Shown piece after piece: positions 35,317 to 46,356 of a stretch of DNA of 64,000 bases. The notes beneath the pieces were generated by a model that was not told where the DNA came from, made no database searches, and saw only the letters and a program-made list of their open reading frames with translations. The DNA is taken from contig NC_089459.1 in NCBI RefSeq assembly GCF_026210795.1, positions 310,001-374,000 on the forward strand. The letters run 5' to 3'. How positions within the stretch are numbered: the first letter of the stretch is position 1; each line of letters opens with the position of its first letter. Source of the stretch: Rhizophagus irregularis. Taxonomy: Eukaryota; Glomeromycota; Glomeromycetes; Glomerales; Glomeraceae. Both the position numbers and the translations under genes were made by a program.

Positions 35317-36540
35317 AATCGTTGATCATTTTTATAGGGAATTCCGGCTAAATTAAATCCGGAAAAAGCACAAGGATGGATTTGTGAAAAAATGTAATAC
35401 AGAGTTTACCCGTCTGTAGTGATGTTATTGCTGGATTAATTTAATTGGTACAGTACGATGCACAGTCACAAGATCGTCACAGGTACAATTCAATTCGCAC
35501 AGCCCACCGTACCTCTATATATAAATTTTATAAATAAAATAAAAATCGCAAAATTATTTCTTGGTAACAGTAACGTATATTGCGGCGCATGTTACCAAAT
35601 GTAAATGTATTTCTTTTTTGTGCAAGCACCTTTAATTTTTATTTGTTATCTAAAATTTGCATGTATGCCTATAAGAAATGAGTTGAATGTGTAGCAGACG
35701 ACTTAAAAACCAAAAAAAAAATTTTTAGAACTATATTGCTGTGGCTAAGAGTGAGTTTGACATTCCCCAGGATCACAATAATTTTATTATAAAAAAATTT
35801 CTGCTAAGCCATAAATTTAAAAATGCAATTTTTGTTTTACTAAATTTGTGGATACGAATTGATGGTGTAGTGATTGAAGATTTAGAATGTTCATAAATTT
35901 TAAATTTTATGCTTTTGGCTAAAGTGATGACTAATATAAATATTACCAGTTGGTCCTGAAATTTTAATTTTTGCAGTACAGTTTTCATCATTATCTAATT
36001 TTTGAAATTGGATGGATTTTACGTTCACCTAAATAATTTAAAACAACTATCACCTTGATCATACTCCTAAGATGTATGTATCAAATTTCTCTTGTTTATT
36101 AAAAACAATATTTAGTATATTTTATTTAATTTTTTAGTCGGTACAAAGTAAAGCGGTTAAACGATATTGAGTTACGAGATAACCTCCGAGGTTGTATAAT
36201 ATAATTTGATAAAATCTATGCAGTATAGTTGCAAAAACTATACTCTGAGTATTGAAATTTTTAATGCCATACAGCTATACTTTATAAATTTAGTACATAC
36301 TAACATACCATTAGATAACTTGATAGACTTTGATGTTCAATAAAAAACAAATTTTTAAATTAAAAAAGTTTTCCTAATCACATTTATTATTTATTTATGC
36401 ATTTTTAAGTAAAAGTAATCAAAATTCAAAAATAATCCGACAAATTCAGCTTAAGTGATTATTACCAATAAAAATAAAAAAAATATAAACATGAGAGTTA
36501 AAATTTTCGTTTAACTTCGTAATTTATTATCTAATAATCC
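35317..36540. other. Intergenic, nothing recognised
   Basis: A+T-rich. The minus-strand frame 35773-35991 has no known domain. Confidence 0.3.
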
Positions 36541-36559
36541 CAGAAGACATATTAGACGC

Positions 36560-37110
36560 GTCCTGTTCTCTACAAAAAAAAAAATGAAACGTTAAAATGT
36601 TTTTTTTAAAGTAAATCCTCATTAAATCTTCCATTACAATGTACTAAGTTCTCCAAGCAATGTTGTTCTTAACCTGTACCTTTCAAAGTGTTCAGGTAGG
36701 AGGCTTCTACGGTTAAAAAAAAAATGAAAGAAACGTTAGTAAAGGTTCTACTAACGTCCTCTAACTCCAAATTCACAACGCCTACCTTTTATTCAGAATC
36801 CAAGGTCGTTCAAGCGGTCAAGTAGGTATTTACAAAGAAAAAAGGCAAAAGAAATGCTAATAAATTATATTAACATAACCTAAATCACCACTTCCTAATC
36901 CCTACCTTCATTGAAACCGATCTCAAGTTCTGAAATCAAATATCCAAGACGTCCGGTAGGTACCTACAAAATAAAAGAAATCAAAAGGAACATTCAGTTA
37001 GTAAAATTGCACTAAAATTCCTTAAATCCTGCACTTCACGTTCAACTCTCACCTAATTATGAGATTTTGACTTCAAAGTGGTTTCCGATTCTATTTGTCC
37101 CTAATCCTGA
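36560..37110 (-). pseudogene. Row of short exon-like relics
   Basis: On the minus strand four short segments sit between AG and GT signals about 100-130 bases apart. They include VPTGRLGYLISELEIGFNE before GTAGGG, YLLDRLNDLGF before a stop, and SLLPEHFER before GTACAG. They resemble the LPEKQRNDFLISVK exon at 17367-17411, suggesting repeated duplication of one small exon with its introns followed by decay. No complete gene can be assembled. Confidence 0.35.
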
Positions 37111-37442
37111 AAAAAGAAAAATGATTTTTTTAATAAAAAAATAAAAATAAATAAATAAAATCAATTTTTTCACCCTTTCTTTTAAAAAAAACGAAAAAAG
37201 AAGTTAAAAATAAAAATTTTTTTTTTAAAAAAAAAATCCACCGTTAAAAAGTCCAAATATAGTTAGTATAACAGTATCGCACTTACTATCACTATACAAC
37301 ATCGGAGGTTATATCATACTCAATAACTATATTATCAATGTAAAGTAGATTTATTCAAAATTCTATCTAGATAAAATACAACTTAATAATATTAAATAAA
37401 AAAAACAGACAAATGTATAAGCTATGTTAATGTATATATTAA

Positions 37443-38550
37443 TTAATTGTCTTTCTTGATACAAATACCGTAAGGACGCAAATCTGCTCCATCAGGGGAA
37501 ATCCAATATTCACCATTTTCAGTTTCTTCATTTGTAATTCTAACTAAATTATTTGGATTAACTCTATTTTGAAACACGATTCTATAAACATCCCCTTCGT
37601 AAGTGAATTTTTTAGCGTATTGATACGCAACATTAATATCCGGAGTAGAATAAATTCCATGTCCAAATAGGAATCGTTTACCCTTGCACAATTGATAACC
37701 TTCATCAGCGATTGATTTACAGTTATGTTTTGCAGTTCCATGGTAAGAAACTATTAAAATACGTAAAATATTGATGAAATGAGTAAAAAATATATATTAC
37801 ATTAAATATTACAAATATTTCCTTATTACCTGGCCATTCATTTTGTACCGAACTTGTTAAACAACGTCTATTATTAACACCAAGCCAACTGTTATCTTCA
37901 TATTTATTAAGAACGTTGAGGGCATTTCTTTTCCATCCACAAGGACGTTTATATTCAAAATTTCCTCTCATAAATTTTATTCCTTCATCATTTACATCCG
38001 TGAAATCATAATCATAATCTGGGTCAAGCTGATCCGGATGAATAAATAATACTCCCATACCACCGCCACCTCTTAACCTCAATAATAAATGCAAGGTACT
38101 TCCAGTTTTTATATCACAATCCACTAAAGTGGCACCATCTTCTAATCCTTTGCCAGCAAAAATTAATCTTTGTTGATCTGATGGTATACCTAATCTATCT
38201 TGAATTTTTGCTTTTAACTGATCAATTGTTTCATTTAAATCAATTTCTACTTTTATAGTTTTGTCCGATAATGTTTTAATGAACACTTCGGCTAGTTTTT
38301 GATTCATCTTAGTTCGACTTATTGATCCTCTTGAGAACACGAATTTTAATTTTGATGATTCATTATTTGCACTACCCTTTATATTAGCAGTTGGCACTCT
38401 ACCACCAATTAAATGTGACTGGTGAAGAGATTCTTGACTCAATGGAGAATAATCACCACTATTCCACCATTTATTACAAAAATCATCGTAAGTAATAACA
38501 GTATTATTGGTAATAGCACTTAATGCTGCGGCTAAAAGTGTATTTGACAT
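37443..38550 (-). CDS. Ubiquitin fused to a putative ADP-ribosyltransferase-like domain
   Basis: Exon 1 38550-37830 and exon 2 37750-37443 with a 79-nt GT-AG intron (phase 1) give 342 residues. Residues about 88-162 are a ubiquitin domain very close to canonical ubiquitin ([49 protein letters not shown]), with Lys48 kept (Lys134) and the Lys63 site changed to Thr. A region with [13 protein letters not shown] and [12 protein letters not shown] follows. The C-terminal part has YHGT (His244), [10 protein letters not shown] (Tyr274), an AYQYAKKF helix and a final RPYGICIKK strand. HGT...GIYS...YA is the pattern of PARP-type ADP-ribosyltransferases. The third catalytic residue is not obvious. LRLRGG is intact at 157-162 and followed by GG, so deubiquitinase cleavage is conceivable. 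Activity is unproven. Confidence 0.85.
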
Positions 38551-39842
38551 TTCCTTAAATTCTAATTTCTTTTAATGTTGTGAAAATTTTGCTTGTATAT
38601 CAGATTACTATTTATCGGTTTTTTTTTTAAAAAGGGGATACTAACAAAATTACGCTTCATTTAAATATTTTATTAAATCGACATTCATTCTATTTTTAAA
38701 GTTGTTTGTATTACCAAGTTTGTTCATGTCAAACATATTAATTTCGTTAAAAAGAAAATAATTACAAAGAAGTCAATGTGAATAAAGGGATGAAACTGCT
38801 AGTGTCGGCAAAATTCGAAAAAGGAAATTATAACAATTATTTGTTTTTCTTTTTTCGAATATATTGTTTTTTCCCTTGGATCCGAATTTTTCCTTTCACA
38901 TGAAAACGTGTGTTCATGAGTTTGTAAGATTTAGTCCAAATTTGATTTGTTATTATTTCCCAAATCGGCGATGAAGAATTTCCTTTAATTGACTTGACTA
39001 GCACAGATGAACAAGCGTAACTATATTTAGTTAAAATCTGCATTTACAGCGGAATTAGCAATGTTTTAATACTTTCTTTTCGCTCTTTCGTCATTAATTT
39101 TCATTTCCTACCATATTTTCCTCTTTATCATTTCCACCTTTAAAAAAAAAATCCCAGTAACAGTTTTTTTATAAATCCAGATTTTTTTGCAATGATAAAA
39201 GATTTCATTCGTAATTTTGTTAGAGTTATATGTAATAAAACTCATCAATTAATTTATACAAGTTTAGCATTAATAAACGCTCAAATTTAAAATTTATTAT
39301 CACATTACCAATAATTCCTATCAATTTGTAAATAAAAAATTTATTCCTTATATTATTTTAAACTTATTTCTTATTTATTTGAATTTTCAGTTGTAATGTC
39401 CACTTTACTTAAATAGTTTAGTAATAAAATTTATTTAACTATTTCTTATTAAAGTCAATTTTGTTAATTTGTTTTTCTTGCGTAATGATTTTATCTAAAT
39501 GGGATCATCGTGTAATTATCCAGAGAATTTATTAATCAATTACGATAGGCGTCGTATATTGGGATCGGTCGACCTTTCTGATACCGAATTCAGTAATGAA
39601 CCTCGTAAGCTAGGCGGCGGGTAGTACCTTTGAGGTTAATACACAAATATGATAGAGGCCTACAGCATTTAGCGAGGAGAAATAGGGACGTTGTAAATTG
39701 ATTCGACATCAATTAATAATTGAAGTATTTTATATAGTTATATTCATAAGGTGTTATTGGATGGTTTGTATTGCGTCACATAAATTCGTTAATAAAACCT
39801 ATTTATTTAAAATGTATTCAATTTTTTGCTAAATATGATAAA

Positions 39843-39873
<31 letters not shown>

Positions 39874-40330
39874 TTGCACGGTAAACTTATTCACATGTGT
39901 GTAATATATTGTAATTTCTCCCGGGATAATGAAAAAAGTACAGTATAACATTAACGATCACGTGAATATATATTTGTAGTTCAGGCCGGAATTACAGGTT
40001 CGGCCCGAATTACCGCAACGCATTAAAATCATAAATCAATATTAGAGTCATGTGATCCTCGTAGACAAAAAAAAATTTGCGTGGTTTGTTCTACTAACAG
40101 TTAAAACTTAAAACGTTTCACAATTTTTAATTACTATATTTTTCAAAATTAAACTATATCTGATCAGTATACTTTAAAAATTAAATTATATATTGTTATT
40201 ACTTTTTAACTAACTTTTTATCGAATAGAAATAATAAAACAGTTGCATCTAACAGTTACTATAACTATGAGGAATCGATGTTGTTCTTGTTATATGTTTC
40301 TGATTTTATTTATTTTTCTTCTATTTATAT
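38551..40330. other. Intergenic, nothing recognised
   Basis: A+T-rich with a (TA)n stretch at about 39856-39873. The minus frame 38837-39043 is unconvincing. GGCCGGAATTA and GGCCCGAATTA phrases at about 39993-40013 recall the interior of the TA-flanked MITEs. Confidence 0.35.
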
Positions 40331-40339
40331 AAAAAGTAA

Positions 40340-40555
40340 CTTCCGAATGAGCTGCAATATTTAATGGTTGTAAAAATGGGGATGATGAATCCATAATATT
40401 ATTAGGAATCGAAGGATCAAATATTGTTGTCCATATATATTCATTATCATGACGACCATTCAAAAGTGTTTATATTTAAATTATATAGTGATTCTTCATA
40501 GTATTTCCTTTCCCTCCAAAAATTATTACTTTTTTATCATCTATTCCTATTAAAA
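40340..40555 (-). pseudogene. Kelch-repeat protein fragment
   Basis: The minus strand reads IDDKKVIIFGGKGNTM, then after a frameshift ESLYNLNINTFEWSS followed by stops. VIIFGG...LYNLNINTFEW is the core of a kelch beta-propeller blade. Further downstream is IWTTIFDPSIPNN. A single decayed exon-sized piece. Confidence 0.55.
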
Positions 40556-40915
40556 CAATAAAGACGATTAAAAACTGAAAATCCAAAAAATTTTATTTAT
40601 TTGTTTTTATTTACAGTATTACCATATCTTTTCGAAGTTATTGTTAATTATTATTTATTATTTATAGTAACGATAATTATAATGATAATGATAATTGATA
40701 ATAATTGTACAAGTAACCTATCAAAATTAAGAATTCTATAAATTTCTATTACTTTTATTTTCCTCTTTAATAATATTTACCTATACCAAACATACCACCT
40801 AAATAATAATACAAAATAATCTACATATATAGTCCACTATTAGGTAATATAGTTTGTAAACTTTTCATTGTTTATTGTGGACCGTAACTCCTTGTTCTAA
40901 AGTAGAGAGTAACTG

Positions 40916-41061
40916 TACAGAAACTTCAAGATCGTAGCGATGGCTTAATGCGCAGTAACTGTGTTATAAATATATAGTGACCACATTATGTAATCGTAAA
41001 GAAATTACATATATGCAGTTACTGCGCATTAAGCCATCGCTACGATCTTGTAGTTTCTGTA
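40916..41061. mobile_element. Foldback MITE with about 46-bp arms
   Basis: Both arms begin TACAGAAACT and contain CAAGATCGTAGCGATGGC then TTAATGCGCAGTAACTG, with one visible mismatch. They are separated by about 54 bases. TA at each border suggests the Tc1/mariner-pogo type of target duplication. No coding capacity. Confidence 0.85.
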
Positions 41062-42299
41062 AAGAAGTTATTTATTTAATTCTACTATCAGACTTTTTAT
41101 TATTTATCAGTTCTCTATTTTTTTTAAAAAAAAAGAAAAATAATTACTTAATTTGATAACTTTCAAAGAAACTATACTGATGGAAGACGGTAAGGACCGC
41201 TACTGATTCTACCATAAATTTCATATTATTTAATATAACTATAGAGAATTTGAATTTACTTTAGTAACATTAAAAGTTAAAACGTTTCATTAATGATGAA
41301 AATGAAGAACTTTCAGTTTCCTTTATTGAGGCTTATAGTGTTACTTTTAACCCATTTCATGGAATGGTCATCCGACCTATATTTGTCATTTTCATTTTCT
41401 TTGCATACATACATGTTTATGTATATTAAAAAAATTTTCTTTTTTTGGATCAATAAAGATTTTTTGAAAAATTGGAAATATATATATATTTCACGGATCA
41501 AGTCATAATTCTATATAATATATAACCTATTTACTTATATAAATGAATTGGAACAAAAATTTCAAAACGTACTTGTAAAAGAACCTTTATCGCTAGTTTA
41601 CGAAATTAAAATTTTCGATCCATTAACGATTTGTAACGTCCGTAAGAGTTATAATTATATTATGACCCAAAGTATATCAAAGTAAGTAAAATCTGCTCCA
41701 AAGTGTTGATTAAGAAATAATATTAATATATGTCAATGACAAATAAAGATCTCACCAAATTTGCATTGCGTTACTTCTTTAAATATTATCATATCTTAAT
41801 ATCGTCATGAAAAATAATACTTATAAAAATTCAAATTAACCATTCTGTAGTATTATGGACATTACAAATTGTTGCAATTTTCGTGAGTATTTTGAAAGAG
41901 AAAGTATTATTTTATTTATCTTAAGCAAGACAAAGAATTTAATAATCAGAAGAATGTATTAATTATTATTAGGCCATTAGATATTTGTTAGGATAAAAAA
42001 ACCTTTATTTTTATCTTTAATAGACCAATTAGACTAAGTAAAGTTAATAAATAATAAAAATAATAAATAACTGAATATAAAGTTAATTCTTTATTGATAT
42101 ATTAAAATAATCATCATATCATTTTGCTCAAGTTAAAAATAACTGAATAATTACCGTATATCTCATAACAAGTGAATTATTTACTGTGATTTGTAACATA
42201 AATAATTTATTGTACATTTGAATTTTTTTTTAAATTTAATTACATCAAGCAATAAATTAATATATATATTCATTTTAATAAGTACATTTGTACTTGTGC

Positions 42300-42400
42300 A
42301 TCAAAATAGAAGACTTTGGTTTATCAAGAAAAAAAAATGCCTTGTATAATCCAGCAGATATCCATGGTATAGTTTCTTATCAAAATATTAAAATAAAAGT
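42300..42400 (+). pseudogene. Protein kinase activation-segment fragment
   Basis: The plus strand reads KIEDFGLSRKKNALYNPADI then HGIVSYQ. DFG followed by LSR and a Y(M)APE-like position (SYQ) is a kinase activation loop. It is a small relic, with no catalytic loop or lobe beside it. It lies just beyond the 3' end of the oppositely oriented kinase gene. Confidence 0.6.
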
Positions 42401-42533
42401 CAACATATAAATTAAGTACAATCAGCTATTGGAATAAGTATAAAATATTTTACATTATCATTGGAAATGGTTTTATATAATTATTTTGATAATTTATATC
42501 TCATAATTGGAAAAGTTATAAAAAAAGATTTAT

Positions 42534-42712
42534 TTAAATTACAAACTAAGAAACTTGTACAATATCTACTACTCTAGTCTTAGTGTTTAAATAATTCTAA
42601 GTATAATAAAAAACGTGAATATAAATATATAAGCTAAAAAAAAAGAATTATTTAAATTACAAACTAAGAAACTTGTAAAATATTTTACTACTTTAGTCTT
42701 AGTGTTTAAAAG
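42534..42712. repeat. Two tandem copies of a roughly 65-bp segment
   Basis: AAATTACAAACTAAGAAACT ... AGTCTTAGTGTTTAAA occurs at about 42535-42590 and 42654-42710, about 117 bases apart. It is just downstream of the kinase gene, probably in its 3' region. Confidence 0.6.
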
Positions 42713-42804
42713 AATAAAATAAAAAACAATTTCTTTTGAATATTGCAATATCAAATATCACTTAAAAAAAATTATAAATTTTTTTAAAAGCAAACAATGA
42801 TTGG

Positions 42805-45800
42805 TTAATTTTCATCTGCTTTAATATCTAAATAATTAAATATTAAATATAATTAATTTCACATAAATAATTTGCAAGATTAATTCTTTTATATATCATA
42901 ATACATACCTAATGACCCCAGACCCTTAATTATATAATCATTCAAATCTTCACTTACTAGTATTTCATTTGCTTTTACACTAGCTTGTGAATCTTCATTT
43001 TCAGAAATTTCATTCGACTTTTTACTAGTACTCTCATCTGTTTTAATAATTAAATAATTAAATTAATTTTATATAAATAATTTGCAAGATTAATTCTTTT
43101 ATATCTCATAATACATACCTAATGACCCCAGACCCTTAATTACACAATCATTCAAATCTTCACTTACTAGCATTTCATTTGCTTTTACACTAGCTTGTGA
43201 ATTTTCACTTTCAAGAATTTCATTCAATTTTTTACTAGTAAAATCAAGTAAGCGACTTGTAAAACATGCTTTAGGATGAGATTTAGTAGCAAGATCGCTA
43301 TGCCCAATTGGTGCATTTATAAATTCCATAATGTTGCTTTTTAATTCTTCATTAATTTCATAATCTTTAGGACGGAAAATCCATTTTTTAATAATTTCTA
43401 ATACTTCTTTAGAAGATGGCCTTTTTAATGGATTTTCATTCCAACATTTTTTCATTAAATCTACATAACATTGTGGAGTAATTTCAATAATTTCAGGACG
43501 TTCACCTTTACAAATACTTAAACTAAGATGAATATCATGTGCTCTATTATTAAATGGTGGTATTCCAGATGTAAACTCCCACATAATCATAGAAAAACTA
43601 TATATATCACTAGTTGGAGTATAAGACTTGCCTCTTAAAACTTCAGGAGCCATAAATGGTATAACACCATAAATATCATACTTTTTCAAAAACGATTTTA
43701 CAGGTTGACATAATCCTAAATCACTAATATAAAATTTATCCTTATTCCTATCATTATGATTTAAAATATTACCATCATGAAAATCACAATGAATAAGATT
43801 TTTTTCATGTATCTTACTAAGTCCAGAGATAATTCTGTACAACATATCTAATTTTTGATTCCAATTATTTACAACTATTCTTGTTAAATTTTCTCTTAAG
43901 TTACCTTTATTTGCATAATACATTACTACCATATATTTTGATGTATTTGGATCTTTTGTGAATCCATAAAATTCTATAATATCATTTGAACTTAAAACAT
44001 TTGTATGATATTCCCACTATAAAAAATAATAATAATTTATTAATATAAATAAATTTTAATTTAAATTAAAAATAGAAAATAATATACTCTCATACTTCTT
44101 TCAAAAATTCATTTAAATTTTCATTTAAATTCTTGTGACATTTAAGAATTACTTCTTCATTATTCTTTAACCAAGTAGCTTTAAATATAGTACCAAATCC
44201 TCCCTCATTAAGATATTCAACATTTTTAAATTTGTTATAAGGAATCCATCTTAATTTTTTTTTAAGAATAAAATCATCTATAATTGTATTACGACTTTAT
44301 CCAAATCTATAAATTTAAATAATTAAATTATATTATAAATTGTAATATAATTTATACAAAATAAATTATTACTTACTCTAAAATTTAAATAGGAATTTAA
44401 TGAAATATAAGTCTTAGTTTTTAGATAAATACATATAATAACCTATGATTTACAACTTACCGACTAAAGTAACAGATATTTTTCAAATAAAAGAATTCAG
44501 TTAACAAATAAATATTATATAAATATATAACAATAGAGATACTTACAAGCTAGATTATAAATAATTTTTAAATAAAGAAATTAGTTAGTTTAAATTATAT
44601 GTAAGTATTATAACAATAAGTAATAATAGAATTAAATAAATAACTTATAACTTACGATCTATTAATAAATAAAGAAATTAGTTAGTTTAAATTATATGTA
44701 AATATTATAACAATAAGTAATAATAGAATTAAATAAATAACTTACGAGCTATATTATTTAATAATTTTTTAAATAAAGAAATTAGTTAGTTTAAATTATA
44801 TGTAAATATTATAAAAATAAGTAATAATAGAATTAAATAAATAACTTATAACTTGCGATCTATTAATAAATAAAAGAAATTAGTTAGTTTAAATTATATG
44901 TAAATATTATAATAATAGAATTAAATAAATAACTTATAACTTACGATCTATTAAATAAAGAAATTAGTTAATTTAAATTATATGTAAATATTATAAAAAT
45001 AAGTAATAATAAAATTAAATAAATAACTTACTTGCTACATTATTTAATAATTTTTTAAATAAAGAAATTAGTTAGTTTAAATTATATGTAAATATTATAA
45101 AAATAAATAAATAACTTATAACTTACGATCTATTAATAATAAAGAAATTAGTTAGTTTAAATTATATGTAAATATTATAACAATAAGTAATAATAGAATT
45201 AAATAAATAATTTACTTCCTATATTATTTAATAAAGAAATTAGTTAGTTTAAATTATATGTAAATATTATAACAATAAGTAATAATAGAATTAAATAAAT
45301 AACTTACCATCTATAAAATAATTTTTTAAATAAAGAAATTAGTTAAATTATATGCAAATATTATAACAATAAGTAGTAATAATAGAATTAAATAATAACT
45401 TACGAACTATATTATTTAATAATTTTTTTTTAATAAAGAAATTAGTTAGTTAAATTATATGTAAATATTATAACAATAAGATAATCATGTATTTTTCCTA
45501 AAAAAATTTCTAATTTTTAGGAATTCTACACAATCCTAAATATAATCATATATTTTTCCTAAAAAAAATTTCCTAATTCAGTAAAATAAAAATTAGGAAA
45601 TTTTTTAGGAAAAATACATGATTATAACAATAAGTAATAATAGATATAAATAAATAACTTACGAACTATATTATTTAATAATTTTTTAAATAAAGAAATT
45701 AGTTTAGTTTAAATTATATGTAAATATTATAACAATAAGTAATAATAGAATTAAATAAATAAATCATGACTTACCAACTAAATTAAATTACAAAATAATT

Positions 45801-46104
45801 TTTTCAGATAATGAAATTAGTTAAATTATATAAATAATATAAATATAGATATCATATAACTTACACCCTGTAGTATTATTAATTATTAATTAGTTAAATA
45901 TAAAGATAATATAAAAGTATTTACTGTAAATATATATATATATTACTTACAATCTAGTTATTTAAATTAAGAATATAATTAGTTGAATTATGTAAAATAT
46001 TAAACATGAATTGTTTATAAATAAAAACTTAGTATTTCGGCTTGTTTGATATACCTTCAATACATTTGTCCATTACTATATCAAAATTCTCAAATTCTTC
46101 CCAA
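42805..46104 (-). CDS. Protein kinase with a micro-exon array and a duplicated 3' exon
   Basis: Minus-strand exons: A 46104-46055 (WEEFENFDIVMDKCIE, phase 1 out), a row of 3-nt candidate exons (separate entry), K1 from about 44294 or 44277 to 44096, K2 44016-43119, K3 43037-42909 and K4 42827-42805 (stop). K1 has RNTIIDDFILKKKLRWIPY and the glycine loop LNEGGFGTIFKATW with VILK. K2 has IEFYGFTKDPNTSKYMVV, HCDFHDGNIL, SDLGL (DLG for DFG), APEVL and the C-lobe. K3 duplicates the K2 tail and K4 adds DIKADEN. All junctions keep phase with introns of 79-109 nt except one enlarged by a MITE. The closest relative in the window is the kinase part of the 21787 gene. Exons upstream of A are not resolved. 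A Cys-rich frame at about 46150-46300 (FVCHICNDANACTCDQRFC) carries stops. Confidence 0.75.
42830..43118. repeat. Tandem duplication of a 3' exon with its intron
   Basis: The 210-bp unit at 42830-43037 repeats 43040-43250. Both contain ACATACCTAATGACCCCAGA, CCCTTAATTA, CAAATCTTCACTTACTAG and TTTGCTTTTACACTAGCTTG in the same order. On the minus strand this yields exon K3 (DESTSKKSNEISENEDSQAS, then NDYIIKGLGSL) as a near copy of the last part of K2 (NDCVIKGLGSL). Confidence 0.85.
44377..45953 (-). repeat. Tandem array of intron-sized units each holding a 3-nt candidate exon
   Basis: Each unit (about 83-109 bp) has on the minus strand a polypyrimidine/A+T tract ending in AG, three bases, then GTAAGT or a variant. 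In gene order the triplets are ATT 45951-45953, GGT 45865-45867, TTG 45775-45777, TTC 45663-45665, TTC 45404-45406, ATG 45308-45310, GAA 45216-45218, ATC 45127-45129, CAA 45032-45034, ATC 44945-44947, ATC 44857-44859 (GC donor), CTC 44746-44748, ATC 44656-44658, CTT 44547-44549, TCG 44461-44463. A last unit has a single A at 44377. The intronic parts (AAATAAAGAAATTAGTTAG, AATTATATGTAAATATTATA on the plus strand) are nearly identical between copies. Confidence 0.8.
45481..45625. mobile_element. Mutator-like MITE inside the array, 9-bp target duplication
   Basis: 145 bp with ends ATAATCATGTATTTTTCCTA and its reverse complement, flanked by AACAATAAG at 45472-45480 and 45626-45634. A 9-bp duplication is typical of Mutator-like elements. 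It interrupts one intron unit of the micro-exon array and enlarges it to 256 nt without touching the splice sites. An internal copy of the end sequence (ATAATCATATATTTTTCCTA) is also present. Confidence 0.85.
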
Positions 46105-46356
46105 CTGGAAAAGATAAAGTAAATATCTTTTTTTCTTTTTTTTGAGCGCCTTTATTAGTATGATGATAATATTTATGCAAAATACATTATATGCAAAAGC
46201 GTTGATCACAAGTACAAGCATTTGCATCATTGCATATATGACAAACAAACCGGAATGTAGATCAATTATTACAAAATCGCATTAACTGATTAATCATTTC
46301 ATCTTAGGTAATTATTAAGCACCAATGAAATGATTATCATTTATTTTTATATAACA

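Noticed and set aside
41293-41508. Overlapping open frames on both strands (71 and 62 codons)
   Set aside because: A+T-rich, low-complexity, no domain, no splice or promoter context.
44450-45830. CRISPR-like look (regular repeats with short variable inserts)
   Set aside because: The variable part is only three bases, the genome is eukaryotic and no cas genes are present. Splice-site structure explains the pattern better.
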